From Streptomyces sp. WAC08241 (GTDB lineage Bacteria > Actinomycetota > Actinomycetes > Streptomycetales > Streptomycetaceae): a DNA stretch of 64,000 nucleotides. The notes under the pieces are model-generated. The model worked only from the letters and a program-made list of their open reading frames with translations. It searched no databases and was not told the origin of the DNA. Below are positions 19,596-30,952 of the stretch, piece by piece (position 1 is the stretch's first letter; each line of letters opens with the position of its first letter). The stretch covers positions 1,240,001-1,304,000 of the forward strand of contig CP042279.1 of NCBI GenBank assembly GCA_007858575.1, in the 5' to 3' direction. A program made the translations under genes and the position numbers.

Positions 19596-20417
19596 GCCCG
19601 CTCCTCGCCCGCCACCACGAGCCCCGGCACGTGCTCCGACACCTCGGCCCGCACTCCCGCGGACAGGCCCCCGTCCGTCACCCAGGTGTCCACCTCGTCC
19701 AGGGCGGCGAACGAACTCAGTCCCAGCGTGCCCCACTTGGTGTGGTCGGCGACCACCACCACCCGGCGCGCCGAACGCATCAGGCAGGTGTTCGTCTCGG
19801 CCTCCGCCAGGTTCGGCGTCGACAGACCGGCCTCCACCGAGACGCCGTGCACCCCGAGGAAGAGCAGGTCGAAGTGGAGCGAGCGGATCGCCCGGTCCGC
19901 CACCGGCCCCACCAGGGCGTCGGACGGCGTGCGCACCCCGCCCGTCAGGACGACCGTCGCCGCCCGCGCCGCGGCTCGCCCGCGCCGCCCGTCCGCCCCG
20001 CCTCGTGGAACACGTCCGCGACCCGCACCGAGTTGGTCACCACCGTCAGGTCCGGCACGTCCAGCAGGTGCCGGGCCAGCGCGTAGGTCGTCGTCCCGCC
20101 GGACAGGGCGATCGCCGTGCCCGGCGTCACCAGGGCCGCCGCCGCCCGCGCGATCTCGTCCTTGGCGCTCGGTTCGAGGACCGACTTGGCCTCGAAGCCC
20201 GGCTCGTGGGTGCTCGCCTCGATCACCGGGACGGCCCCGCCGTGCACCTTGGCCAGCACGCCCTGCCGGGCCAGCGCGTCCAGGTCGCGGCGGATCGTCA
20301 TGTCCGAGACGCTCAGACGGCGGGTCAGTTCGTTGACCCGTACACCGCCGCGCCGCCGGACCTCGTCGAGGATCAGGGCGCGCCGTGCTCCGCGAGGAGG
20401 TTCTGGTTGTCAGTCAC
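19592..20417 (-). CDS. DeoR/GlpR family transcriptional regulator
   Basis: About 275 residues. The N-terminal HTH reads ALILDEVRRRGGVRVNELTRRLSVSDMTIRRDLDALARQG; the C-terminal phospho-sugar sensor domain contains ALSGGTTTYALARHL, LTVVTNSVRVADVF and PNLAEAETNTCLMRSARRVVVVADHTKWG. Breaks near 20383 (just after the start) and near 19967. The start is most likely the GTG at 20417. Such repressors respond to phosphorylated sugars. A paralogue lies at 59494. Confidence 0.8.
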
Positions 20418-20558
20418 CGCCGGGGCCGGTCCTTCCGCAGGGGACGGGGGATATGGGGATGAGGGTGAAATTCGGTGAGGGACCGTGCGCGGCCGCACGG
20501 CCGTCCGCGATCCTGTCTCCGACGTCGCATCTTCCCACCTCATGAGGGAGCCGCCCCA

Positions 20559-23008
20559 GTGTCCCCTGCCACACCCCTCCCGGAGAGCGGGGACGCGGCG
20601 CTCGAACTCCTCGTCCACGGAGTCGGCGGAGCCACCCCCAGGACATGCTCGACGACCCCAGGACCGTGCGGATCACCGGAGACCGGACCGCCGCCGTGTA
20701 CCGGCGCATCGAGGACGCCGACGCCGAGGAGCACCCCGGGCGGTACGCCGGACGCCCGGTCCCGGAGGCGTACTGCTGGTCCAACCTCACCTCCGGCGAC
20801 GGCACCCGCGCGTTATGGCTGCTGCTCCTGCCCTTCATGGTCGCCAACCTCGCGCACTGGATGCGCCCGCCCGCCCCGGGCGGACACCGGCTCGTCCGGC
20901 TCTACGGGGTCCTCGTCCGGCTCGTCGCCCTCGCCCTCACCGTCCTGCTCACCGCCGCCGCCTGCGAGGTCGCGCTCGACCTGACGGCCTGGCAGTGCGC
21001 CGCCGCCCCCGCCTGCGTCGACTCCGCCTCCTGGCTGGGCTTCCTCTCCGTCGAGCGCGGCGGCTGGTGGTCCGTGCCCGGCCGCCGCCTCGCCGTCGCC
21101 GCCCTCGTCCCGGCCGTCCTCGTCGGCCTGCTCTGGTACCTGTCCAACCGGACCTGGACCGCGTACGAGGCCCAGCGCCCGCCCACCGGCTACGACACGC
21201 CGGCGGCGCGGCGGGACACCGCCACCGTCGACCTGGGCTCCCGCGCCGCCCTCGGACGCCCCGGATTCTGGTACGGCCGCCGGCTCGTCGCCCGGCTCAG
21301 GGCCGCCCACACCGCCGCAGGCTTCTCACCGTCGCCGCCGCCCTCGTCACGGCCGCCGCTCGCCACGACACCGCCGCCCCCGGGGCCGGAGCCGTCCTCG
21401 GCCGCATCCTCCAGGCCGCCGTCGCCGCCTTCGCCGTCGTCGTCCTCTGGGTCGTCTGCCGGCGCGGCCGCAGCGAGAACCGCCTCGACCTGCGGCTCGA
21501 ACGCGCCCTGGTCTCCTGGCTGCCCGGCGCCTCCCTCGCCCTGCTCCTCGTCACCGTCCTGTACGCGGGCTGGTCCCGGCCCGGCTGGGTCTCGTCCGGA
21601 ACCCTCCCCGGCGACGCCGTCTTCAGCGCCCTCACCGTCGCCCAGGGCGCCCTCGTCGTCGCCCTCGGCGCGGTCGCCCTCCTCCTCCGGCGCCCCTGCC
21701 GGGACCCCCGCACCGCCCTGTACGGGCTCGGCGGACCCGCCGTCGCCATGCTCGCCTGCGCCCTCGGCGGGATCATGTCCGGCGGCGTCGCCCAGCGCGT
21801 CGCCGACTGGCTCGACGGACCGGCCACCCCCGGCATGGGCGACCCGGGACCCCGGATAAGCCCGCCCGTCCTGCTCAGTTGGCAGGCGTCCGTCATCCCC
21901 GTCCTGCTGCTCCTCCTCGCCGTGCCCGCCGCCCTCCTCGCCGCGCGGACCCTGCTCGCCGCCCGGCGCCTGCGCTCCGAGGTCGAGGCCGACTACGCCA
22001 CCGGCGACGAGCGCGACCCGGTCCGTACGGGACGGATCGCGACCGTCCGGGCCCGGGCGGCGCTCACCGACTCCGCACCCGTCCTCGTCGGCGTCGTCTC
22101 CGGCGCCACCCTGTTCTCGGGGCCGCCTCCGTCGTCGGCGCCTGGGCCAGCGGGAACGTGCCGGGCCGGGCCTTCGACGGCGCCCACCCCGCGATCGCCG
22201 CCCTGGCCTCCGCCACCCAGGCCCTCGGCTCCTGGATGATCGGCTTCGGCTTCCTGCTCTTCGTCACCTGGGGCCGCCGCGCCTACCGGGACCCCTCCGC
22301 CCGCCGCACCATCGGCATCCTCTGGGACGTCGGCACCTTCTGGCCCCGCGCCGCCCACCCCTTCGCCCCGCCCTGCTACGCCGAGCGCGCGGTCCCCGAC
22401 CTCACCTGGCGGATGAGCTCCTGGACCCGGCGCACCGGCGGCCGGCTCGTCATCTCCGGGCACTCCCAGGGCAGCGTCCTCGCCGCGGCCGCCGTCTGGC
22501 AGCTCAAGCCGGCCACCCGCCGCCGGGTCGCCCTGCTCACCTACGGCTCACCTCTGGAGCGGCTCTACGGACGCTGGTTCCCGGCCTACTTCGGCCCCGA
22601 GGCCCTGGGGTCCCTGAACCGCACGGTGCACTGCTGGAGCAACCTCTACCGCGCCACCGACCCGATCGGCGGGCCCGTCCGGGTCGTCGCCGAGGACGGG
22701 CGGCCCGCCGTCGACGAGCCGGTCCTGCTCGACCCGGTCGCCTATGGACGCACCCGCGACCACCCGCTGCCCGAACCGATCCTGGGCCACTCCGACTACC
22801 AGGCCGACCCGGGCTTCATCCACTGCCGCACCGGCCTCCTCGACTGCCTCCCGCCCGCCGTCCCCCGGCAGCGCGGGGCCGGGGAGCCGCCGGAGCCCTG
22901 CGGAAGGGGTCTTCCGGACCGGAGCCCTGCGGGAAGGGCGCCTCCGAAGCCGAGGTCTCCGGCAGGGACGAGAGGGATCAGGGCAGCTCGGGCAAGTCGT
23001 CCGGGTAG
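20559..23008 (+). CDS. Large integral membrane protein with C-terminal lipase-like hydrolase domain
   Basis: About 815 residues. The N-terminus reads [13 protein letters not shown] and [22 protein letters not shown], like alpha/beta-hydrolase strands. Then come eight or more TM helices, including [37 protein letters not shown] and [19 protein letters not shown]. The C-terminal soluble part has the nucleophile elbow [19 protein letters not shown] (GHSQG), [17 protein letters not shown] and a late His-rich [17 protein letters not shown]. Breaks near 20641, 21322, 22121 and 22905 are all one-base. After the last, the end reads [11 protein letters not shown] and stops at 23008, overlapping the convergent AAA+ gene by 31 bp. 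Function unknown; possibly a membrane lipase/esterase. Confidence 0.75.
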
Positions 23009-25415
23009 AGCAGGGTCAGGTCGTCCGTGCTCGGCTCGTCGAGCGCGGCGACCCGCCCCGCGTGCCGCTCCACCATCGACTCGAAGGTCTGCCGCGCCGT
23101 GCGCCCGTTGCCGAAGGCCGGACCCTTGGGCAGTTTCGCGAAGTAGGCGAGCAGCGCCCCGTCCGTGCCCGGGGCGAGCCGGTACTCGTGCTCGTCCGCC
23201 TGCTGCCCCACGATCCGCAGCAGCTCCTCCGGCTCGTAGTCGCCGAAGGTGATGGTCCGCGAGAAGCGCGAGGCCACCCCCGGGTTCACGGTGAGGAAGC
23301 GCTCCATCTCCGCCGTGTACCCGGCGACGATGACCACCACCGCGTCCCGGTGGTCCTCCATCAGCTTCACCAGGGTGTCGATCGCCTCGCGCCCGAAGTC
23401 ACGCCCCGAGTCCTCCGGCGACAGCGCGTACGCCTCGTCGACGAACAGCACCCCGCCGCGCCCGGTCGAACGCCTCCTGGGTGCGGATCGCCGTCGAACC
23501 GATGTGCTCGCCGACCAGGTCCACCCGGGACACCTCCACCAGGTGCCCGCGCTCCAGGACCCCGAGCGAGGCGAGGATCTCGCCGTACAGCCGGGCCACG
23601 GTCGTCTTGCCCGTGCCCGGGTTGCCCGTGAAGACCAGGTGGCGGCGGACCGAGGCCGCCTTGAACCCGGCCTCCTGGCGCCTGCGTCCCACCTCGATCA
23701 TGTTGGTGAGGGTCCGCACCTCGTGCTTGACGCTCTCCAGGCCCACCAGGGCGTCCAGTTCGCCGAGCACGTCCTGCGAGGAGCGCTCCGGGACGGGATC
23801 CGGAGCCGGGACCGAAGCAGGAGCCGGAGTCGCGGGCCGGGAGGCCGGTACGGTGCCGAGCAGCCCGGCCGTCCGCGTCTCCGTCAGGACCGTGCCGCCG
23901 CCGGCCGGGGAGGAGCCGGAGCCGGAGGAGTCGGGCACGGAGGAGCGGACCGCGCTCTCGTCGCTGGTGCACTCCTCCGCGACCGCGCCCTCCTCCGGGA
24001 ACTCGTAACCGCCGCGCGCGCACCGCTCCGTACGGCACTTGCGCAGGGTCGTCCGGCAGCCGTCCGTGACGTGGAAGCTGTACCCGCCGCTGCCCGTCAC
24101 CCGGCAGCCGTGGAAGGAGCCGCGCCCCTCCGCCGACACGTAGAAGCCGGCCTCGGCGGGCGAGGTGACCGTGCACCGCTCGATCGTGGGGTCGGCGCCC
24201 TTGGTGACGATGACCCCGGTCTGCACGGAGTCGATCGTGCAGCCGGACAGGGTGCCGCCGCTGCCGTGGTCGCGGAACCAGGCGCCCGTGGACGCCTCCC
24301 GGATCCGGCAGTCGTCGAGCTGGGCCGTCGCCCCGTCGCTCACCGACACCGCCGTGTTCCGCACCTGCGACAGGTCGCTGTCGACCACGTCCACGCGCGA
24401 GCCCCGGTCGAGGACGAACAGCGCGTCCGGCACGTCGTGCACCCGGCAGGCGTCGAGGACGGCGGTCGCCCCGTCGCTCACCCACACCGCCGGGTAGTCG
24501 CCCGTGCTGTCGTGGATCTCGCACTGAGTTGGCGTCCACCCGGGTCCCCGGGTCCCACACCGACAGGCCGTTGCGGCCGAAGCGGCGGACGGTCGACCGG
24601 GTGAGCGTCAGGACCGAGCGCGAGCGCAGGTCGACCGCGTTCTCCGGGACGTCGTGGATGTCGCAGTCGGAGAGGGTGAGGACGGCGTCGGTGTCGAGGG
24701 TGATGCCGTCCGCCGACGTGCGGTGCACCGAGGAGTCGGTGAGGTGGGCGGTGGCGCGGGACGCGATCTGGAGCCCGGCGCCCTTGATCTCGTACACCTC
24801 GCAGCCCACGCCCTCCAGGGCGCTGCCCTCGCCGGTGACGGCGATCCCGGCGCCGGAGGCGTGGTGCACCCGGCAGCGCTCCAGGCGCGGGTGCGCGCCG
24901 CCCCGCACCGAGACGCCCGCCTGTCCGGCGGACACCACCTCGCACTCCTCGAACACCCCGCCCGCGCCGTCGAGCACGGCGATGCCGATCCCCGCCGCGT
25001 TGTCGACCGTGCAGCGGCGGACCGTGGTCGGGCGGCGCCCCGCACCTCGATCCCGGCGGCCGAGCGGGTCATGATCCGCAGGTCGAGCAGCTCGGGCGTG
25101 CCGTCCTCGACGAGCAGCGCGGGCGCCGCCACGTCCTGGCCCTCGACGTGCAGGTCCTGGAGGACGACGGAGGCGCGCAGGGTCAGCGGGACCCCGTCCG
25201 GGGCGCGATCCGGACCGAGCCGACCCCGCCCTCGGGGCCGCGCAGGGTGACGGCCCGCCGCACCACCAGGTTCTCCCGGTAGGTCCCCGGGGCGACGGTG
25301 AGCACGTCCCCGTCGCCCGCGGCCTCCAGGGCGGCGGCGAGGGAGGGTACTCACCCGTGCGGCGCCGCCACCGCGATGTGCCGGTGTGCGTCACCTGGAC
25401 CGTGCCCTGTGCCAT
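22978..25415 (-). CDS. Right-handed beta-helix / CbxX-type AAA+ ATPase fusion
   Basis: About 815 residues. Residues about 20-470 are a pectate-lyase-like beta-helix, with repeated short turns such as [49 protein letters not shown] and [16 protein letters not shown] Ser/Pro/Thr-rich linker follows, then a CbxX/CfqX AAA+ module starting [21 protein letters not shown], with Walker [16 protein letters not shown], Walker [14 protein letters not shown] and sensor [12 protein letters not shown]. The AAA part resembles EccA-type and CbbX ATPases. Breaks near 25347, 25210, 25040, 24525 and 23463 (the last a GC dinucleotide short: [13 protein letters not shown]). Cytoplasmic; role unknown, possibly remodelling of a polymer or secretion substrate. 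Confidence 0.8.
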
Positions 25416-25582
25416 GGGTGTGTCCTGCCCCGCCTCATGCCTCGTCGCTGATCCGATGCCCCACCGTAGCGCGCGGCGGCGTGGGGATGACGGGTCGCGT
25501 ACCCCCGTCCGCACCGGGAACGCACCGGGTGCCCGGGGTGCGTCACCGCCGGTCCGGAGCGGTCGGGACCGGTCGGACCCGA

Positions 25583-26190
25583 TCAGCTTCCGGTGCCGGT
25601 GCGGCCCCAGTCGGGGCCGGTCGCGGCCCACGCGCGGTCGAGGCGCGCGTACCGCAGCAGGACGAGCCGGCGGACCGCGAGCCGGCGGACGGTCTCGACC
25701 AGGAGGCCGGTGAGGAGCGCGGCCGTGAGCCCCGCGGTGATCGCGTGCGCGCGGGCGGCGTCCGGGCGCAGCGGCGGCGCCACCGGGCGCCCGGTCCGGT
25801 CCGTCCACAGGGCGAAGGTGTCGCCGGGGGCCGAGTGCCGCCGGGCTGTCGTCACCGTCCCCGTACGGGACGAGCCGTCCGGGGCCGTCCAGCGGGCCAC
25901 CACGGAGCGGCGCAACCGCTCCTCCCCGCCGGTCTCGGCGGTCCGGGACCCGCTCGCGGGCGCGTCGGCGGCCCGCACCACCCGGGCCGTCGTCGGCGTC
26001 CGCTGCTCCTGCTGCGCGCGGACCGCCCGCCGGAGCGACTCGTCCGCGGACGTGCCGGTGCGCAGGCCGACCAGGGGAGCCGCGACGCAGAGCAGGACGA
26101 CGGCGACGAGGGCGATCCACGCCTCGACGAGGTCCGTGGTCCGGCGTAGGGGTTGCGCCGCCAGCGCCGGAGTCCCAGGGCTGCGCGCAC
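25583..26190 (-). CDS. Rv1733c-family two-TM membrane protein
   Basis: About 203 residues. N-terminal LGLRRWRRNPL, first TM VEAWIALVAVVLLCVAAPLVGL, a periplasmic-side domain with AGDTFALWTDRTGRP-type text, second TM ITAGLTAALLTGLLVETV and the tail LDRAWAATGPDWGRTGTGS. This layout is the mycobacterial Rv1733c/Streptomyces family of unknown function. GTG start 26190 follows a GAGGGG site. One break near 26151 (C5 to C4). Confidence 0.75.
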
Positions 26191-26301
26191 GTCCGGCCCC
26201 CCTCGTTGTTCGCGGCTTCTCCAACGAGTGTGCCCTGGGGCTGCGTTCCCCGCCCGTCGGGGCGGCGAAGTGTGACGCGCGCCCCGTCCGCGGGGGTGGG
26301 G

Positions 26302-27122
26302 TCAGTCCAGGATCTTGACGGCGTCGCCGACCCGGACCGTGCCGGTGTGCTCGGGGACGAGGTTCTGGCCGAAGAGGACCCGGCCGTCGCTCTGCGGTGC
26401 CGGGCGAGGGTCCGCAGCGGCTCCTTGCCGCGCGCGGCGGTGAACTGGTCGGTCGTGGTGACGACACAGCGTCCGCAGGGCCGGGCGACCCGGAAGGTGA
26501 CCTCCCCGACGGCGATCCGGGTCCAGTCGTCCTCCGCCCAGGGACCGGTCCCCCGACGACCAGGTTCGGCCGGAACCGGTTCATCGGCAGGGGGCCTCTC
26601 GGCCCGGTCGCCCCGGGCGATCAGGGAGTTGAGGGCGTCGAGCGAGGCGGTGGTGGTGACGAGCAGCGGATAGCCGTCCGCGAAGCTCACGGTCTCGCCG
26701 GGCAGCGCGTACGCGGGGTCCACCGGGCGCCGGTGCTCCGGCGCGTCCATGTGGACGAGCCGGAAGTCGCCCTCCAGGAACGCCGAGAGCCACGCGGCCG
26801 CGCCGGGGCCGGCCGGGACGGCTTCCACCGGCTTGTCGAACACGTCCGCCGTGATCGTGGCCGAGGGGTGCGGCACCCCGACCGACAGAGGCGGGTGTCC
26901 GGGCGCGGACAGGACGACCCCGCCGCCGGGCAGCGGTTCGGCCGCGGCCAGCGCCATCCGGGGGCGACGGCGTTGGGTCACGACCTTGCCCGCCGCGTCG
27001 ACGACGGCCCAGCGACGGTCCCCGGCCAGTCCCCAGGGCTGTACTTCGGCCTCCGCGTACGTCAGCGCGCGCATGGCCTTCACCGGGTGGACGTGGACGG
27101 AGCGGAGCACGGGAGAGGACAT
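26302..27122 (-). CDS. MOSC domain-containing protein (YcbX/mARC-like)
   Basis: About 275 residues. The N-terminal MOSC_N barrel begins VHVHPVKAMRALTYAEAEVQPWGLAGDRRWAVVD; the MOSC core includes NRFRPNLVV, WTRIAVGEVTFRVARPCGRCVVTTTDQ (the Cys of PCGRC is the molybdenum ligand position) and VRVGDAVKILD at the end. Breaks near 26598 (a GA unit short), 26552 (G6 to G5) and 26396. Reduces N-oxygenated compounds in characterised relatives; needs the molybdenum cofactor. Start ATG 27122. Confidence 0.8.
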
Positions 27123-27173
27123 GGAGTCATCCTGCCAGCCGCCCCGGCCCGGGGACCCGTCGATTTACCGGGG

Positions 27174-27673
27174 TCAGTAACTCCCACCCTGGTAGGGACG
27201 GTTGTACGGGTCCGCGTAGGGGCCGGGGCCGGTACCGGGGCGGGCCGGGGCGCCGCCGGACGCATCGCCTCGTAGCCGGCGGCGGCCGGGCGGGGCTGCT
27301 GCTGCGGGTACGGGCCGCCCGGGTAGCCGCGCGGGGCGGACGGCTGCTGCGGGATGTACGGGGCCGGAGCCTGCTGCAGGGGTACGGGGCCATCTGCGGC
27401 GCGGGCTGCGGGTAGCCGTAACCGCCGTTGTAGGCGGGGGCGGGCTGCGGGGTGGGCGCCGCCGGGAGGGCGGGCAGCGCCGAGGAGAGCGCCGGTAGGT
27501 AGGAGCCGCTTCCACCGGTGGGGAAGCTGCTGCCGGTGTCGTAGGCGGCGGGCACTCGGATCGGGGCGATCTGAGGCGTGCCCGCTCCGCGACCAGGGAG
27601 TCGTAGATCGGGGTGTCCGGGAAGGACGGCGCGGTGTGGTAACCGCCTCCATAGGTGGAGCGGGGGAGGTCAT
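27174..27673 (-). CDS. DUF6643 family Pro/Gln-rich protein
   Basis: About 167 residues: MTSPRSTYGGGYHTAPSFPDTPIYDSLVAERG at the start, then a low-complexity region rich in PAP, PQQQ and GYGYPQ, and an end reading DPYNRPYQGGSY. Streptomyces-specific family of unknown function. Breaks near 27573, 27385 and 27228 (C5 to C4 in the last two). A TAACTT hexamer lies 6 nt before the ATG on the minus strand, suggesting a leaderless mRNA. Confidence 0.75.
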
Positions 27674-28168
27674 GGCCATAAGTTAAGCCCACGATGTGCC
27701 GCTTGGGGAGACCGATTAGAGGGTTGTTTGACGGGCTTCGTGAAGCAGTGGATCCCCAATCCGATCGAACGTGACAAAACGGGACGGCGTTCTGTCTCAA
27801 GATCACGTAAAAGCCGAGTTCGGAGGGGTTACCGGCCGGTCGGTGGCGTCGTGGCGCCGCCCGGTGCCCCCGGCATGAAGAACGCATAAAGAAAAGGTGC
27901 CGAGAGGGAGCGGCAGAAGTGATCATGGGCATGATTGCCCGCTCTTCTTTGCCGCCCTTGATTGACCGTCAAGTCGGCGTCTGGGGTGGCGCGTACGCGC
28001 CGAATTGACGGCGCTACTCCCCGTCATTGAAAACGCTCCTACCCGTATCGAAAATGGCTTTTCCGTGAAGACGCCGGGCCGGGCGTCGGACGGAGGCGCC
28101 GGATGGAGGCACCGGACGGGGGTGTCGGGCAGGCGCTTTGTGACAAGGCGCCCGGCGCGGGCGCGCGT
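27674..28168. other. AT-richer intergenic region
   Basis: About 495 bp without a supportable gene. It is clearly less GC-rich than its surroundings and holds the promoter of the DUF6643 gene. A small palindrome GCTTCGTGAAGC lies near 27738-27749. No terminator-like long hairpin or RNA gene is evident. Confidence 0.5.
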
Positions 28169-29359
28169 TCACCGCTCCGGCGCCGCCTCCGGGCGCGCGT
28201 ACGTCCGCCCTTCCACGCCGCGCCCCGGCCCCGGTGGTGCCGCACCGCCGAGTCCACCGTCATCAGCAGGTAGAGGGACGCGGTGAACGGCAGCAGCGGG
28301 GCGAGCCACAGCGGCTGTCGGTAGTAACGGAGCATCGGCACGTACGACCCCGCCATCACCGCCCAGGCCGCACCCCCGCCCAGGCCGCCGGCGCGTCCCC
28401 GCCCGCCGCGCCCGCCACCAGGGCCACCGGCGGCACCAGATAGACGACCACGAGCCCCGCGACCGTCCCCGCGAGCAGCGGCGGGCTGTGCCGGAGCTGG
28501 GCGTACGCGCTCCGCGCGACCATCCGCCACAGCTCGCCGAGCCCCGGGTACGGCCGGACGCTGTCGACCGCTCCGCGAGGCCCAGCCAGATCCGCCCGCC
28601 GGCCCGCCGCACCGCCCGCGCCAGCGACACGTCGTCGATCACCGCCTGCCGGATCGCCTCCGGCACCCCCGCCGCCACCGCCGTCTCCGTCCGCAGCAGC
28701 ACGCAGCTGCCCGCGGCCGCCGTCGCCCAGGGCCGTGCCCGGTTGATCCAGCGGAAGGGGTAGAGCTGCGCGAAGAAGTAGACGAACGCCGGCACGACCA
28801 GGCGCTCCCAGGCGCTCTCGGCCCGCAGCCGGGCCATCTGCGACACCAGGTCCAGATCGTTCCCCACCGCCGCCGACACCAGGAGGCGCAGACTGTCCGG
28901 CCCGTGGGCGATGTCCGCGTCCGTCAGGAGCAGGAACTCCGGTCCACGCGCGCGTGCCAGCGCCGTGCCGTGCCGCAGCGCCCACAGCTTCCCCGTCCAC
29001 CCCGGCTCCGGTTCGCCCGGCGACGCCACGGTCAGCGGCAGTCCGCCGCACCGGCCGGCCAGCTCGACGGCGAGGTCCCCGTGCCGTCCGTGCTCCCGTC
29101 GTCGACGAGGATCACCTCCGCGACCCCCGGATAGTCCTGCGCGAGCAGCGACGGCAGGCTCAGCGGCAGCACCCCGGCCTCGTCCCGCGCGGGCACGACC
29201 ACCACCACGCGCGGCCACGTCCCCGGCTCCTCGCGCGCGTGCCTGTCGTCGCGCAGGGGCGGAAGCCGCTGGTCCGTGCGCCAGAAGAAGCCCTGGCCGA
29301 GCAGCAGCCAGACCCAGACGGGCCAGCGAGGCGAACGCGAACCAGGCAAGGGTGCTCAT
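28169..29359 (-). CDS. Family 2 glycosyltransferase, HpnB-like
   Basis: About 398 residues. One N-terminal TM ([14 protein letters not shown]), the GT2 core [27 protein letters not shown] with [12 protein letters not shown], the DxD region [15 protein letters not shown] and the acceptor-side [23 protein letters not shown], then C-terminal TM helices ([41 protein letters not shown]) ending [15 protein letters not shown]. The layout resembles the hopanoid-associated glycosyltransferase HpnB, but no hopanoid gene is in the window. Five one-base breaks near 29322, 29078, 28577, 28385 and 28213. Confidence 0.75.
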   Translation of the reverse strand: MSTLAWFAFASLARLGLAAARPGLLLAHGPAASAPARRQARARGAGDVAARGGGRARAGRGRGAAAEPAVAARAGLSGGRGGDPRRRREHGRHGDLAVELAGRCGGLPLTVASPGEPEPGWTGKLWALRHGTALARARGPEFLLLTDADIAHGPDSLRLLVSAAVGNDLDLVSQMARLRAESAWERLVVPAFVYFFAQLYPFRWINRARPWATAAAGSCVLLRTETAVAAGVPEAIRQAVIDDVSLARAVRRAGGRIWLGLAERSTASGRTRGSASCGGWSRGARTPSSGTARRCSRGRSRGSWSSIWCRRWPWWRARRAGTRRRPGRGCGLGGDGGVVRADAPLLPTAAVARPAAAVHRVPLPADDGGLGGAAPPGPGRGVEGRTYARPEAAPER

Positions 29360-29417
29360 TCGCGGCAGTCTGCCCCAGAACGACGGGGATGCGGGGCTCA
29401 TCGGCTAGGGTGACCGG

Positions 29418-30207
29418 GTGAAGATCGCGCTCATGGACTCCGGAATCGGCCTCCTCCCGGCGGCGGCCGCGGTGCGCCGGCTCCGGCCGGACGCGGACAT
29501 CCTCCTCTCCAACGACCCCGACGGCATGCCGTGGGGCCCGCGCACCCCGAGGACCTCACCGGACGCGCCTCGACGTCGCGCTCGCCGCCGCCGGGCACCG
29601 CCCGCGGGCGCTGATCGTGGCCTGCAACACCGCCACCGTGCACGCCCTGCCCGCCCTGCGCGCCGCCCTCGAACCGGACGTCCCCGTCATCGGCACCGTG
29701 CCCGCGATCAAGCCCGCCGCCGCGGGGGCGGCAAGATCGCCATCTGGGCGACCCCGGCCACCACCGGCAGCGCCTACCAGCGCGGACTCATCCGCGACTT
29801 CGCCGGGGAGCCGAGGTGACCGAGGTGCCCTGCCCGGGCCTCGCGGACGCCGTGGAGCACGCGGACCAGGAGGCCGTGGACCGGGCCGTCGCCGCCGCGG
29901 CCGCGCTCACCCCGACCGACGTCCGCGCCGTCGTCCTCGGCTGCACCCACTACGAGCTGGTCGAGGAGCGCATCCTCGCCGCCCTGGAGGCGCACCGCCG
30001 GGAGGGCCTCCCGCCGCTCGTCTTCCACGGCTCCGCCGACGCCGTCGCCGCCCAGGCGCTGCGCCGGATCGGCGCCGAACCCGCCCCCGCCGCCGACCCC
30101 ACCGGCACCCTCTCCGTCCTCCTCAGCGGACGCCCCGGACGGCTCCCCGCGGCCGCTCTCGCCTATGCCGAGGGGCGCGGCCTCGCGGAGACCGCCCCGC
30201 TCACTGA
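29418..30207 (+). CDS. Aspartate/glutamate racemase family protein (MurI-like)
   Basis: About 265 residues. VKIALMDSGIGLLPAAAAVRRL at the start; the two catalytic Cys lie in LIVACNTATVHALPALR and AVVLGCTHYELVEERI. Glutamate racemase makes D-Glu for peptidoglycan; Streptomyces usually has a separate housekeeping MurI, so this could be a paralogue. Leaderless: TAGGGT (29406-29411) ends 6 nt before the GTG. Breaks near 29548, 29573, 29730, 29812 and about 30190. The last is inferred because the uncorrected frame would run straight into the next gene; one base restores the end AEDRPAH. Confidence 0.7.
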
Positions 30208-30268
30208 GCGTCACCGAGAGGCTCCTTTCCGGCACGCCGCTCCGGAGGGAATGGGTATTCTTTCCGTT

Positions 30269-30834
30269 ATGAGGGAATATTCCCGGGACCCCCGCGCCGA
30301 CGAGCGGACGACCGCCGTCTGGACCGGCCGCGCCACCAACCGCTTCCAGTGGGTGGCCGCCACGGCCGGCGCCGCCTGCGTGGCCCTGGGCGTCGCCCTC
30401 GCCGTCCGACTGCAGTGGACCTCGGGCATCGCGGCCCTCCTCATGGCGGTGATCGGCTGCGTCACGGTCGGGCTGCTCGTCCTCTTCGGCACCCTCGCCT
30501 TCGTCCACGTGGCCGTGAAGGTCGACGACCGGGCCATGGAGGTCCGCTGCGGCCACATCGGCCTGCCGCGCCGCCGGATCCCGCTCTCCCACATCGTCGG
30601 CGCCGACTTCGCCCCGAGCGTCACCCCGCGCCACTGGGGCGGCTGGGGGTACCGCTGGCGCCCCGAGAAGGGCACGGCCGTGATCGTCCGGCGGGGCGAG
30701 GGCCTGGTCCTGCTCCTGGACGACGGGCACACCTTCACGGTCACCGTCGACGGCGCCGAGTCCGCCGTCCGCGTCATCCGCGCCCGCCTGCGCCGCCTGG
30801 CCCCGCCGGGCCCGCCCGCGGCGACGGGGCGTGA
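30269..30834 (+). CDS. Conserved membrane protein, PH-like domain
   Basis: About 188 residues. MREYSRDPRADERTTAVWTGRATNRFQW is followed by two TM helices (VAATAGAACVALGVALAV; IAALLMAVIGCVTVGLLVLFGTLAFVHVAV), then a soluble part with VRCGHIGLPRRRIPLSHIVGADF, WGYRWRPEKGTAVIVRRGEGLVL and FTVTVDGAESAVRVIRARL, which looks like a bacterial PH-type barrel. TATTCT ends 7 nt before the ATG (leaderless). A break near 30810 is inferred, since the uncorrected frame continues into lnt. Unknown function. Confidence 0.65.
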
Positions 30835-30952
30835 CGGCCCGGACCCGGAGACCTCCGCCCCGCACTCGACCTGTTTCCGGGCCGGTCAGAGGGCTTCCCG
30901 CCGGGTCGCACCGGACGCCCGGCGGACAGGGGCGACCCGTAGACTCCGCAAG

